Part shown: positions 17,431 through 25,566 of the stretch, in pieces
Layout of the letters: each line of letters starts with the position of its first letter
Position numbering within the stretch: the first letter of the stretch is position 1
Assembly: GCA_029553165.1 (NCBI GenBank)
Contig: JAKPCT010000078.1
Span: forward strand, 1 to 64,000
Direction: 5' to 3'
DNA from: Bacillota bacterium
Lineage (GTDB): Bacteria > Bacillota > UBA4882 > UBA8346
Length of the DNA stretch: 64,000 bases
Made by a program: the position numbers and the translations under genes
Notes under the pieces: generated by a model
The model's input: only the letters and a program-made list of their open reading frames with translations
What the model was told of the DNA's origin: nothing
The model's database searches: none

Positions 17431-18738
17431 GTGTGGAATCCAGAAGTTGAAACGATGTCCCGTTCAGATTTAGCCAAAATTCAGACTGAGCGATTGCAGA
17501 AAACCGTTGCAAGAGTATATCAAAATGTCCCATTTTACCGTCAGAAGTTTGACGAAGCCGGGATCAAGCCTGAGGATATTAAAAGCGTGGCAGACATTAC
17601 CAAGCTGCCATTCACCACCAAGCAAGATTTACGTGACAACTACCCTTTCAACTTATTTGCAGCACCACAGGAGGAGATTGTCCGGGTCCATGCGTCTTCA
17701 GGCACAACAGGAAAGATGACGGTAGTTGGTTATACCAAAAATGACATCAATACCTGGGCTGAAGTTATGGCCCGTACTTTAGGTTGCGGTGAAGTTACCA
17801 AAAAGGATATTGTGCAGATTGCTTACGGCTATGGTTTATTCACCGGAGGTTTGGGCGTTCACTATGGCGCCGAGCGGGTTGGGGCGATTGTAGTACCGAT
17901 CTCGGGCGGAAATACCAAACGCCAGCTTCAAATCATGAAAGATTTTGGAACAACCGCCCTTGCCTGTACCCCTTCCTATACGCTCTACATGGCTGAAGAA
18001 GCAGCTGAAAACGGAGTAAACATTAAAGATTTGCCGGTTAAAGTCGGTTTCTTTGGGGCTGAGCCATGGTCCAACAACATGCGTCGCGATATTGAAGAAA
18101 TGTGGAATATCAAAGCAATCGATATCTACGGTCTTAGCGAAATTATTGGCCCCGGGGTTTCCAGTGAATGTCTTGAACAAGATGGCTTACATGTTTGGGA
18201 AGACCATTTTATAGTGGAAGTTATTGATCCGGAAACCGGTGAAGTCTTACCCGACGGTTCAAAGGGCGAACTGGTATTTACCTGTATTACCAAGGAAGCA
18301 TTGCCGTTGATCCGCTACCGCACCCGTGATATCAGTATCTTAAACCATGAGAAGTGTGCCTGTGGCAGGACTCATGTGCGGATGCACCGGGTTATGGGGC
18401 GTACCGATGATATGTTAATAATTCGTGGTGTTAATGTCTTCCCGTCACAGATTGAAAGTGTATTACTGGAGATCGGTGAAACTGAACCTCATTATCAATT
18501 GATTGTTGACCGTGAAGGCAATCTTGATGATCTTGAGATCTGGGTGGAAGTTTCTGAACGGCTCTTCTCCGATGAAGTCCGGAGATTGGAAGAGCTTGAA
18601 GCTAAGATTAGACGGGAGATTTTAAGTGTATTAGGTGTCTCGGCCCGGGTAAAACTGGTCGAACCGAAAACGATCGCCCGCAGCGAAGGTAAAGCCAAAC
18701 GGGTTATCGACCGGCGCGATGTTTACCGTCAAGAGTAA
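17431..18738 (+). CDS. paaK: Phenylacetate-CoA ligase
   Basis: About 435 residues. It joins an aryl acid, typically phenylacetate, to CoA with ATP. The adenylation motif [17 protein letters not shown] and the second signature [14 protein letters not shown] are present, as is a C-terminal domain. A CxC-rich patch ([12 protein letters not shown]) is typical of the anaerobe-type enzymes. The GTG at 17431 is chosen because GAGGAGG precedes it and it lies after the T-box terminator. The ACT-domain gene follows after about 106 bases, a common pairing in anaerobes. A homologue acting on indoleacetate cannot be excluded. Confidence 0.92.
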   Translation: MWNPEVETMSRSDLAKIQTERLQKTVARVYQNVPFYRQKFDEAGIKPEDIKSVADITKLPFTTKQDLRDNYPFNLFAAPQEEIVRVHASSGTTGKMTVVGYTKNDINTWAEVMARTLGCGEVTKKDIVQIAYGYGLFTGGLGVHYGAERVGAIVVPISGGNTKRQLQIMKDFGTTALACTPSYTLYMAEEAAENGVNIKDLPVKVGFFGAEPWSNNMRRDIEEMWNIKAIDIYGLSEIIGPGVSSECLEQDGLHVWEDHFIVEVIDPETGEVLPDGSKGELVFTCITKEALPLIRYRTRDISILNHEKCACGRTHVRMHRVMGRTDDMLIIRGVNVFPSQIESVLLEIGETEPHYQLIVDREGNLDDLEIWVEVSERLFSDEVRRLEELEAKIRREILSVLGVSARVKLVEPKTIARSEGKAKRVIDRRDVYRQE

Positions 18739-18844
18739 TACTTTTAAGTCAAATCATAAATTGTCAGACGGAAAATGCAGGAATAATTTTAGTGTCAACG
18801 AAAATAAATAATAGGGAATAATTAATGGCATAGGGAGGAAAGAC

Positions 18845-19276
18845 ATGAAAGTAAAACAGATTTCTGTCTTTTTAGAGAATAAATCAGGGCGCTTGGCAAC
18901 CGTAACCAAAGTTTTGGGAGAAAACAACATCAATATTCGGGCATTGTCAATCGCTGATACTACTGACTTTGGAATCCTACGATTGATCGTCAACGATCCT
19001 GATAAAGCCTGGCAGGTATTAAAAGAGCATAATTTTACCGTAAGTGAGACCGAAATCATTGCGGTCCAGGTCAATGATAAACCGGGAGGGTTGGCGGCGA
19101 TTCTCCAAAAATTAGATGATAATAAAATCAATATCGAGTATATGTATGCCTTCGTCGGTAAGTCAGGTGAAGATGCCGTAGTGGTCTTTAGAGTCGAGGA
19201 TATCGATCGCGCAATCAAACTGCTCCAGGATAATGAGGTAACCTTACTAAGTGGTAAAGATATTTACACCTTTTAA
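18845..19276 (+). CDS. Tandem ACT-domain protein
   Basis: A 143-residue protein with two ACT modules (about residues 3-68 and 72-140). The first begins [20 protein letters not shown], the second [21 protein letters not shown] domains bind amino acids and regulate the enzymes they accompany. Being in the same T-box-controlled unit as phenylacetate-CoA ligase suggests that it senses an aromatic amino acid or its product. It has a GGGAGG ribosome site. The regulatory target is inferred. Confidence 0.88.
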   Translation: MKVKQISVFLENKSGRLATVTKVLGENNINIRALSIADTTDFGILRLIVNDPDKAWQVLKEHNFTVSETEIIAVQVNDKPGGLAAILQKLDDNKINIEYMYAFVGKSGEDAVVVFRVEDIDRAIKLLQDNEVTLLSGKDIYTF

Positions 19277-19280
19277 CGGA

Positions 19281-19312
19281 TTAAAGCTCTTCCAATGAAG
19301 AGCTTTAATAAT
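19281..19312 (+). terminator. Probable terminator after the ACT gene
   Basis: TTAAAGCTCTTC pairs with GAAGAGCTTTAA (12-base perfect arms, 4-base loop). The tail is AT-rich rather than a clean T-run. Confidence 0.65.
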
Positions 19313-19376
19313 AATTAAATCCGGCAAGATAGAGAAGTTATTGACATAAGACAGGTGTTAAGGAGTGTTTTGAGAA

Positions 19377-20309
19377 TTGTTATTTCAAAAGGAAGCGTTT
19401 CGAAAACGCAGTTTGTTAATGTTGATCGTAACCTTGGTCTTGGTAGTTGCAATCGGTTATGCACCGGGTGTTGCCGGGCAGAAAGCTGAAGTGACTCAGA
19501 ATTTTTCTTACGAAATTGTAACCGGTTTAACGAAAAGTAAGTCGGACCAGCTGATTATCAAAGCCTTAGATGAGTCGATCGCTTTTATGGAAGAACGCTG
19601 GGGGACCGTTTTGGAGGAACCGGTAAAGGTCTATCTTTATAAAGGCGGAAAAGATTTTAAAAAAGGGTTAGAAAATGTTCTAGGATTTACTCCCAAGGAT
19701 GCCGAATATACTTCAAGGAATGCCAGTGGGTTGGCCAACGGTTATCTGATTCTAATCAGTAAAGAGAATTATAACCGGTTTTTTCGTCATGTTCCCAACC
19801 TCATTAAAGAAGTAATCTGCCATGAGATAATTCATATTTTTCAAAATGATCTGTATTATAAAACAAATGGCAGGGAGCGGGCCAATGAACCGTTACGCTG
19901 TCTCAAGGAAGGGTATGCTTATTTAACGGCTGCCAAGTTCGTTGGGGAATGGAATAAAGAGCGTGAAGAACAATGTATAGCTGTTGTCCAGCATCTCTTA
20001 AAGACGACGGAATTGATACCGGATCTGACCAAATATCAAACATTTGATGAATATAACAAGTTCGGTGAATTTTATGGCTGGCGTGATTTTAAAATTTGGA
20101 TGATCTTCTATACTAACTATCTGCTCGACAAATTTGGGGAGGAAGCCGTTGCCACCTATTTTGCCGGAAGAACAGGTAAAGAAAAGGATACGTTCAAAGC
20201 AGCATTTGGGTATACTTATAACGAGTTTCAAGACGAAATTACGCACTATTTTAAAAGTTTAAAAGAAAAACCATTACCTGAAGACTTTAATAACTGGTTT
20301 GGTTACTAA
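19377..20309 (+). CDS. Secreted zinc metalloprotease (gluzincin-like)
   Basis: A 310-residue protein with an N-terminal signal peptide or anchor (about residues 13-34). A zinc motif HEIIH lies at 149-153 and a likely third ligand, Glu178, in LKEGYAYL, which is the peptidase MA-like arrangement. The start is TTG; AAGGAG lies about 12 bases upstream, which is rather far. It stands alone between the ACT gene terminator and a HAD hydrolase gene. Substrate unknown. Confidence 0.75.
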   Translation: MLFQKEAFRKRSLLMLIVTLVLVVAIGYAPGVAGQKAEVTQNFSYEIVTGLTKSKSDQLIIKALDESIAFMEERWGTVLEEPVKVYLYKGGKDFKKGLENVLGFTPKDAEYTSRNASGLANGYLILISKENYNRFFRHVPNLIKEVICHEIIHIFQNDLYYKTNGRERANEPLRCLKEGYAYLTAAKFVGEWNKEREEQCIAVVQHLLKTTELIPDLTKYQTFDEYNKFGEFYGWRDFKIWMIFYTNYLLDKFGEEAVATYFAGRTGKEKDTFKAAFGYTYNEFQDEITHYFKSLKEKPLPEDFNNWFGY

Positions 20310-20334
20310 ACGGATCTGGAAGTAGGAGCGAGTG

Positions 20335-21225
20335 ATGAATCATAATTTACAGAAGTTAGCTGATTTTCAGCCGCAGCATTCTTTTTTTGTCGGATTTGAT
20401 TCGGACGGGACTGTTTTTGATACGATGGAGATCAAGCAAAAAGAGTGTTTTTGTCCGAATAACGTTAAGTACTGGAACTTACAACCCGTCTCGAAATATG
20501 CCCGTGAAGTTGCTGAGTTTGTAAACCTATACTCCAAATGGCGTGGTTCAAATCGGTTTCCTGCTCTATTAAAGACTTTGGAGCTATTACAGGAACGGGC
20601 TGAAGTTAAAAACCGTGGTTTTAAGCTTCCTGACCTTACTCCGTTGCGGGAATGGATCAATTCGGGAGTTCCATTGGGCAATGCCACTTTAGCGGAAGAG
20701 TGTCAAAAAACGGGTGATCCAGTCCTAAAAACCACACTGGAATGGAGTTTGGCGATCAATAAAACTGTGGAAGAGATTGTCCATGATATACCTACATTCA
20801 GTTATGTGAAGGAAAGCTTAGCCCGGTTGGCACCACATGTGGACATGATCTGTACCTCACAGACTCCGATCGAAGCACTTAAGCGGGAGTGGAGCGAGCA
20901 TGATCTTGCAAAATATGTTGCGCTCTTTGCCGATCAGGAGTATGGTAACAAAAGCGATCATCTGCGGTTAACGGCCGGGGGAAAATATCCGCACAACCGG
21001 ATCTTGATGGTCGGTGACGCCTTGGGAGATTTGCAGGCGGCAGAAGCGAACGGGGTGCTTTTTTATCCAATCTTGCCGGGGCGTGAGGATGAATCCTGGA
21101 AGCAATTTTATGAAGAAGGAATTGAGCGGTTTTTAAATGGGCAATTTGAAGGGGAGTATCAATTGCAGCTGATCAATCAGTTTAAAGATTTATTGCCGGA
21201 AAAACCCTGGTGGATTTCGAGTTGA
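20335..21225 (+). CDS. HAD-superfamily hydrolase
   Basis: About 296 residues. Motif I is GFDSDGTVFDT (nucleophile Asp22, acid Asp24), motif III lies in the middle, and motif IV is VGDALGDLQAAEANGV. These mark an aspartate-nucleophile phosphatase. A large helical cap sits between motifs I and II. The ATG at 20335 is favoured over GTG at 20332 by spacing from TAGGAG. Substrate cannot be inferred. Confidence 0.85.
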   Translation: MNHNLQKLADFQPQHSFFVGFDSDGTVFDTMEIKQKECFCPNNVKYWNLQPVSKYAREVAEFVNLYSKWRGSNRFPALLKTLELLQERAEVKNRGFKLPDLTPLREWINSGVPLGNATLAEECQKTGDPVLKTTLEWSLAINKTVEEIVHDIPTFSYVKESLARLAPHVDMICTSQTPIEALKREWSEHDLAKYVALFADQEYGNKSDHLRLTAGGKYPHNRILMVGDALGDLQAAEANGVLFYPILPGREDESWKQFYEEGIERFLNGQFEGEYQLQLINQFKDLLPEKPWWISS

Positions 21226-21252
21226 AAATTATAAACATGGTAGGTGAGCTAA

Positions 21253-21894
21253 ATGAAAAAATGGCGTTGTACAATCTGTGGTTATATCCATGTCGGAGAC
21301 GAACCGATTGATGTCTGTCCGGTTTGCGGCGCCGGTCCGGAATTTTTTGAAGAAGTCGTTGAACCTGCAGCGGAGCAGTCGGGTGAGTTTAAGACCGACC
21401 GTCAGTTACAGGATGTCTTATTTAAAGTACCATGCGGTATCTTTGTGGTAAGTTCGATTTCCGGAGACAAAGTTAACGGAATGATCAATAATACCTTATT
21501 TCAGATTACTGATGCCCCGTTCCAAGTGATTCTGGGAATGGATAAGCGGCATTTGACAACGGAATATATCAAAGAAAGCAATGTCTTTGCGGTAAACTTT
21601 ATCGGGGCCGGCCAAATGGAACTGGTAAAACGCTTTGGTTTTAAAACCGGGCGGGAAATTGATAAGTTTAAAGATATTGTCTGGGATAAAGGTCAGACGG
21701 GAGCGCCACTTCTCAAGGAATCTCCGGGTTATCTGGAATGTAAAGTCAATCCCGCCCGAACCATGGACGCCGGAACGCATCTGGTGTTTTTGGCAGAGGT
21801 GATTGCCGGAGCGATTAAAACAACAACCCCAATCCTCTCCTATCAAGAGTACCGTGCCCGGAAAGATGAACTGTGGAAGGGAACCAATGGCTGA
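21253..21894 (+). CDS. Rubredoxin-flavin reductase fusion (high-molecular-weight rubredoxin type)
   Basis: A 213-residue protein. Residues 1-35 form a short rubredoxin-like domain with Cys6, Cys9, Cys22 and Cys25 (CTICGY and CPVCGA). Residues about 50-210 form an FMN-binding flavin-reductase domain. The order differs from acetogen Hrb proteins, where the rubredoxin is usually C-terminal, but the domain content is the same. These proteins carry electrons in anaerobic oxygen defence and related redox chains. It overlaps tsaD by 8 bases. Confidence 0.85.
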   Translation: MKKWRCTICGYIHVGDEPIDVCPVCGAGPEFFEEVVEPAAEQSGEFKTDRQLQDVLFKVPCGIFVVSSISGDKVNGMINNTLFQITDAPFQVILGMDKRHLTTEYIKESNVFAVNFIGAGQMELVKRFGFKTGREIDKFKDIVWDKGQTGAPLLKESPGYLECKVNPARTMDAGTHLVFLAEVIAGAIKTTTPILSYQEYRARKDELWKGTNG

Positions 21895-22894
21895 TTTTAT
21901 TACATTAGGTGTGGAATCTTCTTGCGATGATACTTCCGTAGCAGTGGTCCTCAATGGTACTAAAATTTTGAGTAACATTATCTCTTCACAACTTGATATT
22001 CACGCGTTATATGGCGGAGTAGTACCCGAGATTGCTGCCCGGTGCCACTTGGAAAATCTGCTGCCGATCTACAAGTTAGCGCTCGAAGAAGCAGCGATTG
22101 CTCCGGAGCAGATCAACTTGGTGGCGGCAACCTATGGACCGGGTTTGATTGGCAGCTTATTAGTCGGTTTATCATTTGCGAAAGCCTTGTCCATTGGTCT
22201 GAAGGTTCCTTTTATTGGCGTTAATCATATTGAAGGCCATATTTATGCCAATATTCTCGAACGTGACGCGATTAAACCGCCGCTGCTTTGTCTGACTGTC
22301 TCCGGAGGACACACTGATTTGCTGTACATTAACGAATGGGGTAGCTATCAGTTGTTAGGACGGACCCTGGATGATGCTGCCGGTGAGGCTTATGACAAGG
22401 TAGCCCGAATTTTGGAACTTGGTTACCCTGGAGGTCCCCCGATTGATAAAATTGCGCGTGGGATCACTACCGGCATTGAGTTTCCCCAAGCGAGGAGTTT
22501 GGCTGATTCATATAACTTCTCTTTCAGTGGCTTGAAGACGGCAGTGATTAACTATGTACATCGGCAACGGCAGTTGAATCAGGAATTGAACGTGCCTGAA
22601 ATTGCTGCCGGATTTCAGATCAATCTGGTTGGCCAGTTAATTGATAAACTGTTCCGGGCTGCTAAGGAATACCGAGTAAACGCAATTTTACTCTCCGGAG
22701 GAGTGGCGGCCAATTCTTATCTGCGGGAACAATGTAGAATGAGATGTGATGAATTGGGGATTGCTTTTTATTATCCCGACATTCGACTTTGCACCGATAA
22801 TGCGGCAATGATTGCGGCAGCGGGCTATTTTCGCTATCAAAAAGACGGAGCGACGGGTTATGACCTGACTGCTAATCCAAATTTGCAACTATGA
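21887..22894 (+). CDS. tsaD: tRNA N6-threonylcarbamoyladenosine synthase subunit TsaD
   Basis: 335 residues. TsaD transfers the threonylcarbamoyl group to A37 of ANN-reading tRNAs. Signatures include TLGVESSCDDTSVA at the start, the metal-binding NHIEGHIYANI, the nucleotide-binding SGGHTDLLYI, and LSGGVAANSYLR near the end. The ATG at 21887 gives the family's usual N-terminus. It overlaps the upstream gene. Its partners tsaE and tsaB lie about 9 kb downstream (31754-32971). Confidence 0.97.
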   Translation: MADFITLGVESSCDDTSVAVVLNGTKILSNIISSQLDIHALYGGVVPEIAARCHLENLLPIYKLALEEAAIAPEQINLVAATYGPGLIGSLLVGLSFAKALSIGLKVPFIGVNHIEGHIYANILERDAIKPPLLCLTVSGGHTDLLYINEWGSYQLLGRTLDDAAGEAYDKVARILELGYPGGPPIDKIARGITTGIEFPQARSLADSYNFSFSGLKTAVINYVHRQRQLNQELNVPEIAAGFQINLVGQLIDKLFRAAKEYRVNAILLSGGVAANSYLREQCRMRCDELGIAFYYPDIRLCTDNAAMIAAAGYFRYQKDGATGYDLTANPNLQL

Positions 22895-22895
22895 T

Positions 22896-23052
22896 TGTGG
22901 ATAACTTTGAATAATGGCAACGAAGATTGATATCATAGGCCGAGTTATATACAGCAATTTTTGTGGATAATTTGTTGATATTGTGCAAAACTTTGCGAAT
23001 TTTGATAAAATGGGGCCTTAAATTGTGGATAACTTGTTGATATTGTGGAGAA
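22896..23052 (+). promoter_or_regulatory. Cluster of DnaA boxes
   Basis: TGTGGATAA, the exact complement of the DnaA box TTATCCACA, occurs three times in the same orientation at 22896-22904, 22962-22970 and 23024-23032. A one-mismatch copy, TGTGGAGAA, lies at 23044-23052. The three perfect copies are 66 and 62 bases apart. The site lies in the gap between tsaD and the SWIM gene. No dnaA, dnaN or other origin gene is near, so a DnaA-titration or regulatory cluster is more likely than the origin. Confidence 0.75.
22961..22991 (+). repeat. Direct repeat containing a DnaA box, copy 1
   Basis: This 31-base unit, beginning TTGTGGATAA and containing TTGTTGATATTGTG, recurs at 23023-23053 with three differences. 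Confidence 0.8.
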
Positions 23053-23053
23053 C
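23023..23053 (+). repeat. Direct repeat containing a DnaA box, copy 2
   Basis: Second copy of the unit at 22961-22991, offset by 62 bases; its end contains the one-mismatch box. Confidence 0.8.
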
Positions 23054-23073
23054 CAGGTGGTTGGTGGGTTTGA

Positions 23074-24696
23074 ATGAAGTTAAAAGATTTTTCCCTGGCT
23101 GAGCTGCAACTGCTTGCTGCTTCAGAAATCTTTGAGCGGGGAGTTGCACTTTATGAAGAAGGTTTTCTGGTCACAGCTTGTGTTTTAGAGGAACTGATTG
23201 CCGGAAAAGTACTTGGTTCGGGTGGTTTTTACCATGCTTCGCTCCAATTTAAAGAGGAACGCTTACATTGGAATTGTAGTTGTCCTTACCCTGATTTTTG
23301 TAAGCATTTAGTAGCAGTTGCCTACGCCTGGCTGGTAAACCCGGAGTTGTTTACCGACTTACGGCATGACTTGATTAAGATGGTCGAATCACCTGATTTG
23401 CCAGACTATTTTACTAAGCTAGTAGCGAAAAATCCGATCAACTTTTTAGAATTAGTTAGGGTTGACTCAGTCCAATCACCAGAACAGATTCAACATTCGA
23501 AACGGGATGTTATCAATTTAATCAGGACGATCTTTAGAGAACAACAATTTAAGCCTGACGAGATTGAAGCAAATTGGGCTAAAATTAATCAGATCAATGA
23601 GATTTTAAAGCCGAAGCTCAAAACCGGAGATCCTGAAGCTTTAATCGCCCTTCAGGAATTAATTCGAAGTCTGTTTTTGACTTATCATGATTTGCCCAAT
23701 CAGTTATTGACAGAGATTATAGTTTCTAATCTCAATTTAATTAAAGAAGTGATTGCCAACTATTCAGTGGCAGAACTAAATGATTTTATCGCAGAGCTCT
23801 TTACGCTCTATTTAAATCCGACTTTTTGGTATTTTTCTGAGGTTATCCGAGAGCATTTGGTCAGCTATTTTAATAAATATCCGCATCAATTGAGCTTAAT
23901 GTTGCAAGATGCTCAGTCAAACGCACCAGATTTAATGGTGCAAATCGCCTTATTTGAGCTACTTGCGTTGTTGCAGGGACAACCTGATCTGGATGAAGCA
24001 TTAGAGTGGCTTCAAAAAGAAATAATTAAAGAGGAAGCCGGGCAGTTATGGTTGATTGATCGTTTGATCGGTATTCATGACTATGATCAGGCTTTCCAAC
24101 TTGCCCGAACAGGGTTGAAGCAACAAAGAGGACAAGCTAAAAGAGGCTTTCGGGAACGGTTGATTGAGCTTCACCGGGTTCGAGGCGAATTTAAGCAGGC
24201 AGCAGCGTTGAGTTTTCGTCATTTTGAGGAACAGCCTGGCTTTGAGGAGTACCTGCGTTTAAAGGAACTGATTGGGAGATATCCGGATGAATATCGTTAC
24301 TATTGTCGCAAAGTTGATGCAGTTTTATTGAGGCAAAACAACCAACAATTACGGTTGAGGATTAAGTTGGACCAGTCTGATTATCAGTGGGTCCAAAATA
24401 ACCTGGAAGTTATTCGGGAAGATCAAGCATTAATCTTAGAGCTTGCCAAGTATTTGCTTACCAATCTGAATTCGGATGTAATCCCGTTATATACTTTATT
24501 AATCGAGATTCTGCTGGCAGATGGTCAAACAACTGGTAAACAAGTGGTCATTGATTTATTAATCAGATTAAAGCGGTACTTTCTTCAATATGTTGATCCG
24601 GAATCCTGGAAGAGTTTTAGTGAACATTTAATTGCCAGATATGACGTTCAAAGACAACTGTCCAGGAAATACAGGAGTATCTTCGAAATAAATTAA
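23074..24696 (+). CDS. SWIM zinc-finger protein
   Basis: A 540-residue protein. Near the N-terminus (about residues 68-80) is a SWIM zinc finger, WNCSCPYPDFCKHLVAV, with the CxC...CxH pattern. The rest is helical and repeat-like (TPR style), with several LxxLxxQxQ-type stretches. SWIM domains bind DNA or proteins. The homologous proteins are uncharacterised, sometimes next to SNF2 helicases; none is present here. DnaA boxes lie directly upstream, so its expression may be tied to DnaA. It ends 12 bases before a 2H-phosphoesterase gene. Confidence 0.78.
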   Translation: MKLKDFSLAELQLLAASEIFERGVALYEEGFLVTACVLEELIAGKVLGSGGFYHASLQFKEERLHWNCSCPYPDFCKHLVAVAYAWLVNPELFTDLRHDLIKMVESPDLPDYFTKLVAKNPINFLELVRVDSVQSPEQIQHSKRDVINLIRTIFREQQFKPDEIEANWAKINQINEILKPKLKTGDPEALIALQELIRSLFLTYHDLPNQLLTEIIVSNLNLIKEVIANYSVAELNDFIAELFTLYLNPTFWYFSEVIREHLVSYFNKYPHQLSLMLQDAQSNAPDLMVQIALFELLALLQGQPDLDEALEWLQKEIIKEEAGQLWLIDRLIGIHDYDQAFQLARTGLKQQRGQAKRGFRERLIELHRVRGEFKQAAALSFRHFEEQPGFEEYLRLKELIGRYPDEYRYYCRKVDAVLLRQNNQQLRLRIKLDQSDYQWVQNNLEVIREDQALILELAKYLLTNLNSDVIPLYTLLIEILLADGQTTGKQVVIDLLIRLKRYFLQYVDPESWKSFSEHLIARYDVQRQLSRKYRSIFEIN

Positions 24697-24708
24697 CAGG
24701 TTACCAAT

Positions 24709-25257
24709 ATGAAACAGCAAGGAATAAATTTAAGTAATGTGGCCATTGTATTGGAGCTTCCTCCAACAGTCGCTGAAAAAGTATTAGATTTGAGAGCAAT
24801 TTATGATCCGGATTTGGCGCTGAATATTCCGGTTGAAATTACGGTTGCCGGTTCATCGGGGTTAGGGACCATTGAACCGGATCAAGACAGTGAGCTGGTC
24901 TTTGCCGAGCTGGAGCAGATAGCCCAGGAGACTGCTCCGTTTGAGATCTATCTGGATAAAGTATTTCGGTTCCCGAACTCATTAGTCTATTCGTTTGCCA
25001 TCGGAGCAGCCCAGCCGATTATTGATCTGCACCGGCGGCTTGCTGCATCAAAAATTAGATTTAAAGCGTCGCCTTATCCATTTGTACCACATTGTTCGCT
25101 GCATATTTGGGGCGAGTTGGACCCGGAATTGGAGTCGGAATTGTTGAAGATCCAGATTACGGACCGGTTTATGCTTGACAGTTTTGCGTTGTACCAGTTG
25201 GTCGAGGCGAAAGCGGTTGCTTTGGTAAAACGTTATCAATTTCCGAGCGTTGACTAG
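24709..25257 (+). CDS. 2'-5' RNA ligase/2H phosphoesterase-like protein
   Basis: A 182-residue protein of the 2H fold (LigT/YjcG group), whose members act on cyclic phosphates or 2'-5' links in RNA. The second catalytic motif is intact as PHCSLHI. At the place of the first HxT motif the sequence reads PVEITVAG, with Glu instead of His, so normal two-His catalysis may be lost. It is probably co-transcribed with the SWIM gene. Its stop codon overlaps the -35 box of the thrS promoter. Confidence 0.7.
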   Translation: MKQQGINLSNVAIVLELPPTVAEKVLDLRAIYDPDLALNIPVEITVAGSSGLGTIEPDQDSELVFAELEQIAQETAPFEIYLDKVFRFPNSLVYSFAIGAAQPIIDLHRRLAASKIRFKASPYPFVPHCSLHIWGELDPELESELLKIQITDRFMLDSFALYQLVEAKAVALVKRYQFPSVD

Positions 25258-25278
25258 AAGCTGCAGAAGTTATATAAT
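25250..25278 (+). promoter_or_regulatory. Sigma-A promoter of thrS
   Basis: TTGACT (25250-25255) and TATAAT (25273-25278), spacer 17. The -35 box overlaps the end of the preceding gene. Transcription starts near 25285, just before the T-box. Confidence 0.85.
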
Positions 25279-25302
25279 GTAGAAAATATCAATTTTGGCA
25301 AG

Positions 25303-25530
25303 TGAAGAGGAACGAACCATTGGCGGCTTTGCAGAGAGGGGAACAATTGCTGTAAGTTCTCCAGTACGTGATGGGGAGACCACCTCGGATGCTCCGGGCG
25401 AAGGCGAAAGCATAAGTCCGGCGTTGACTACGTTATCGTTATTAATGAGTGGACTGTGACTGTAACAGTCAATAAGGGTGGAACCACGGATAACCCGTCC
25501 CTTCCAGGGATTTGGGTTATTTTTATTTTA
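25303..25530 (+). ncRNA. T-box riboswitch, specifier ACC (Thr)
   Basis: The T-box motif AAGGGTGGAACCACGG lies at 25474-25489. A terminator follows (AACCC...TCCC against AGGGA...GGGTT, 25492-25519, then a T-rich run). The lower stem I pairs GAGG (25307-25310) with CCTC (25383-25386). The 3' side of the loop reads GACCA, which puts ACC (25379-25381) as specifier, matching the downstream threonyl-tRNA synthetase. The 5' side lacks the usual AGTA. Stem I is short. Confidence 0.9.
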
Positions 25531-25566
25531 GATTACCAGATTATAAAGATATGGAAGGAGATAATC

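Noticed and set aside
22896-23052. Replication origin
   Set aside because: DnaA boxes are present, but there is no dnaA, dnaN, gyrB or AT-rich unwinding element nearby.
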